Below, piece by piece: positions 4,581 through 5,060 of a DNA stretch of 5,060 nucleotides. The stretch comes from Thiotrichaceae bacterium (GTDB lineage: Bacteria > Pseudomonadota > Gammaproteobacteria > Thiotrichales > Thiotrichaceae). A model generated the notes under the pieces. That model did no database searches. It was given only the letters and a program-made list of their open reading frames with translations, and was not told the DNA's origin. The stretch covers positions 1 through 5,060 of the forward strand of contig JALVEA010000050.1 of assembly GCA_027008665.1 (NCBI GenBank), in the 5' to 3' direction. Position 1 is the first letter of the stretch; each line of letters starts with the position of its first letter. A program made the position numbers and the translations under genes.

Positions 4581-5060
4581 TCTTTAGATTTAGGTTGTCG
4601 TGCTGCTTTTTTTCTTTCATTTTCGGTTAATAGTTTTTTACGCAGACGAATGCTTTTAGGTGTGACTTCGACTAGTTCATCGTCGTCAATAAATTCTAGG
4701 GCTTGTTCTAGGGTCATTTTTATTGGTTTGGTTAGGATAAGATTTTCATCTGTCCCTGCGGCGCGGATATTGGTTAGTTGTTTTGCTTTGGTTGGATTAA
4801 CAACTAGGTCATTATCACGGCTATGGATACCTAATAACATGCCTTCATAGACAGGTTCTGCATGACCTAAGAAGAGTTTGCCACGTTCTTGTAGGTTAAA
4901 CAGGGCATAGGCGAGGGCTTTGCCAGTTGCATTGGAGATTAATACGCCATTATTACGTTGACCAATTTCTTCATTTTTATAAGGGCCGTAATGATCAAAG
5001 GTGTGATAAAGTAAGCCTGTACCTGAGGTCATGGTCATAAAGTCGGTGTGGAAACCAATT
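4577..5060 (-). CDS. typA: Translational GTPase TypA/BipA (partial, C-terminal part)
   Basis: The frame enters from the right edge and ends at TGA (4579-4577), showing the last 160 residues of a protein normally about 600 long. TypA/BipA is a ribosome-binding GTPase of the EF-G family linked to ribosome assembly, cold growth and stress responses. The visible part covers the end of the EF-G-like domain V region and the BipA-specific C-terminal domain. Landmarks are FMTMTSGTGLLYHTF, GQRNNGVLISN, GKALAYALF, RGKLFLGH, VYEGMLLGIHSR, NDLVVN, LTNIRAAGTDE, MTLEQALEFIDDDELVEVTP, IRLRKKLLTENERKKA and a basic tail. These match E. coli BipA nearly segment by segment. The GTPase domain is outside the window. 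The gene is convergent with ubiA and separated from it by the repeat-bearing spacer. The ATG at 5038 is internal (codon M of FMTMTSG) and is not a start. Confidence 0.97.
   Translation of the reverse strand, partial: IGFHTDFMTMTSGTGLLYHTFDHYGPYKNEEIGQRNNGVLISNATGKALAYALFNLQERGKLFLGHAEPVYEGMLLGIHSRDNDLVVNPTKAKQLTNIRAAGTDENLILTKPIKMTLEQALEFIDDDELVEVTPKSIRLRKKLLTENERKKAARQPKSKE

Overview
The window looks like ordinary chromosome from an AT-rich gammaproteobacterium. The 4-hydroxybenzoate polyprenyltransferase UbiA and the C-terminus of the GTPase TypA/BipA are both close to the enterobacterial versions as I recall them, and the DUF502 protein and the SDR also look proteobacterial. I cannot place the organism below class. 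A low-GC Thiotrichales- or Methylococcales-like lineage would fit, but that is only a guess.

Layout from left to right: (i) A minus-strand pair, an SDR oxidoreductase followed by a DUF4743-type Nudix protein that runs off the left edge. The two overlap by 4 bases (ATGA). (ii) A divergent spacer of about 180 bp with a promoter candidate for each side. (iii) A plus-strand DUF502 inner-membrane protein. (iv) A convergent, secreted SH3b-domain protein on the minus strand, whose stop lies only 4 bp from the DUF502 stop. (v) A divergent spacer of 295 bp with several short symmetric motifs. (vi) A plus-strand two-gene unit, a thioredoxin-like [2Fe-2S] ferredoxin and ubiA, overlapping by 7 bases. (vii) A gene-free 429-bp stretch that holds a nested inverted-repeat element and further hairpins. 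(viii) The 3' part of typA on the minus strand, running off the right edge.

Functionally this is a housekeeping neighbourhood: ubiquinone biosynthesis, translation or ribosome-assembly GTPase, envelope proteins and small redox enzymes. I see no phage, transposase, CRISPR, defence or biosynthetic-cluster signature. The points most worth a second look are the nested-dyad repeat between ubiA and typA, the two-domain envelope protein, the ferredoxin-ubiA overlap, and the symmetric and helically phased motifs upstream of the ferredoxin gene. None of them amounts to a convincing new system.
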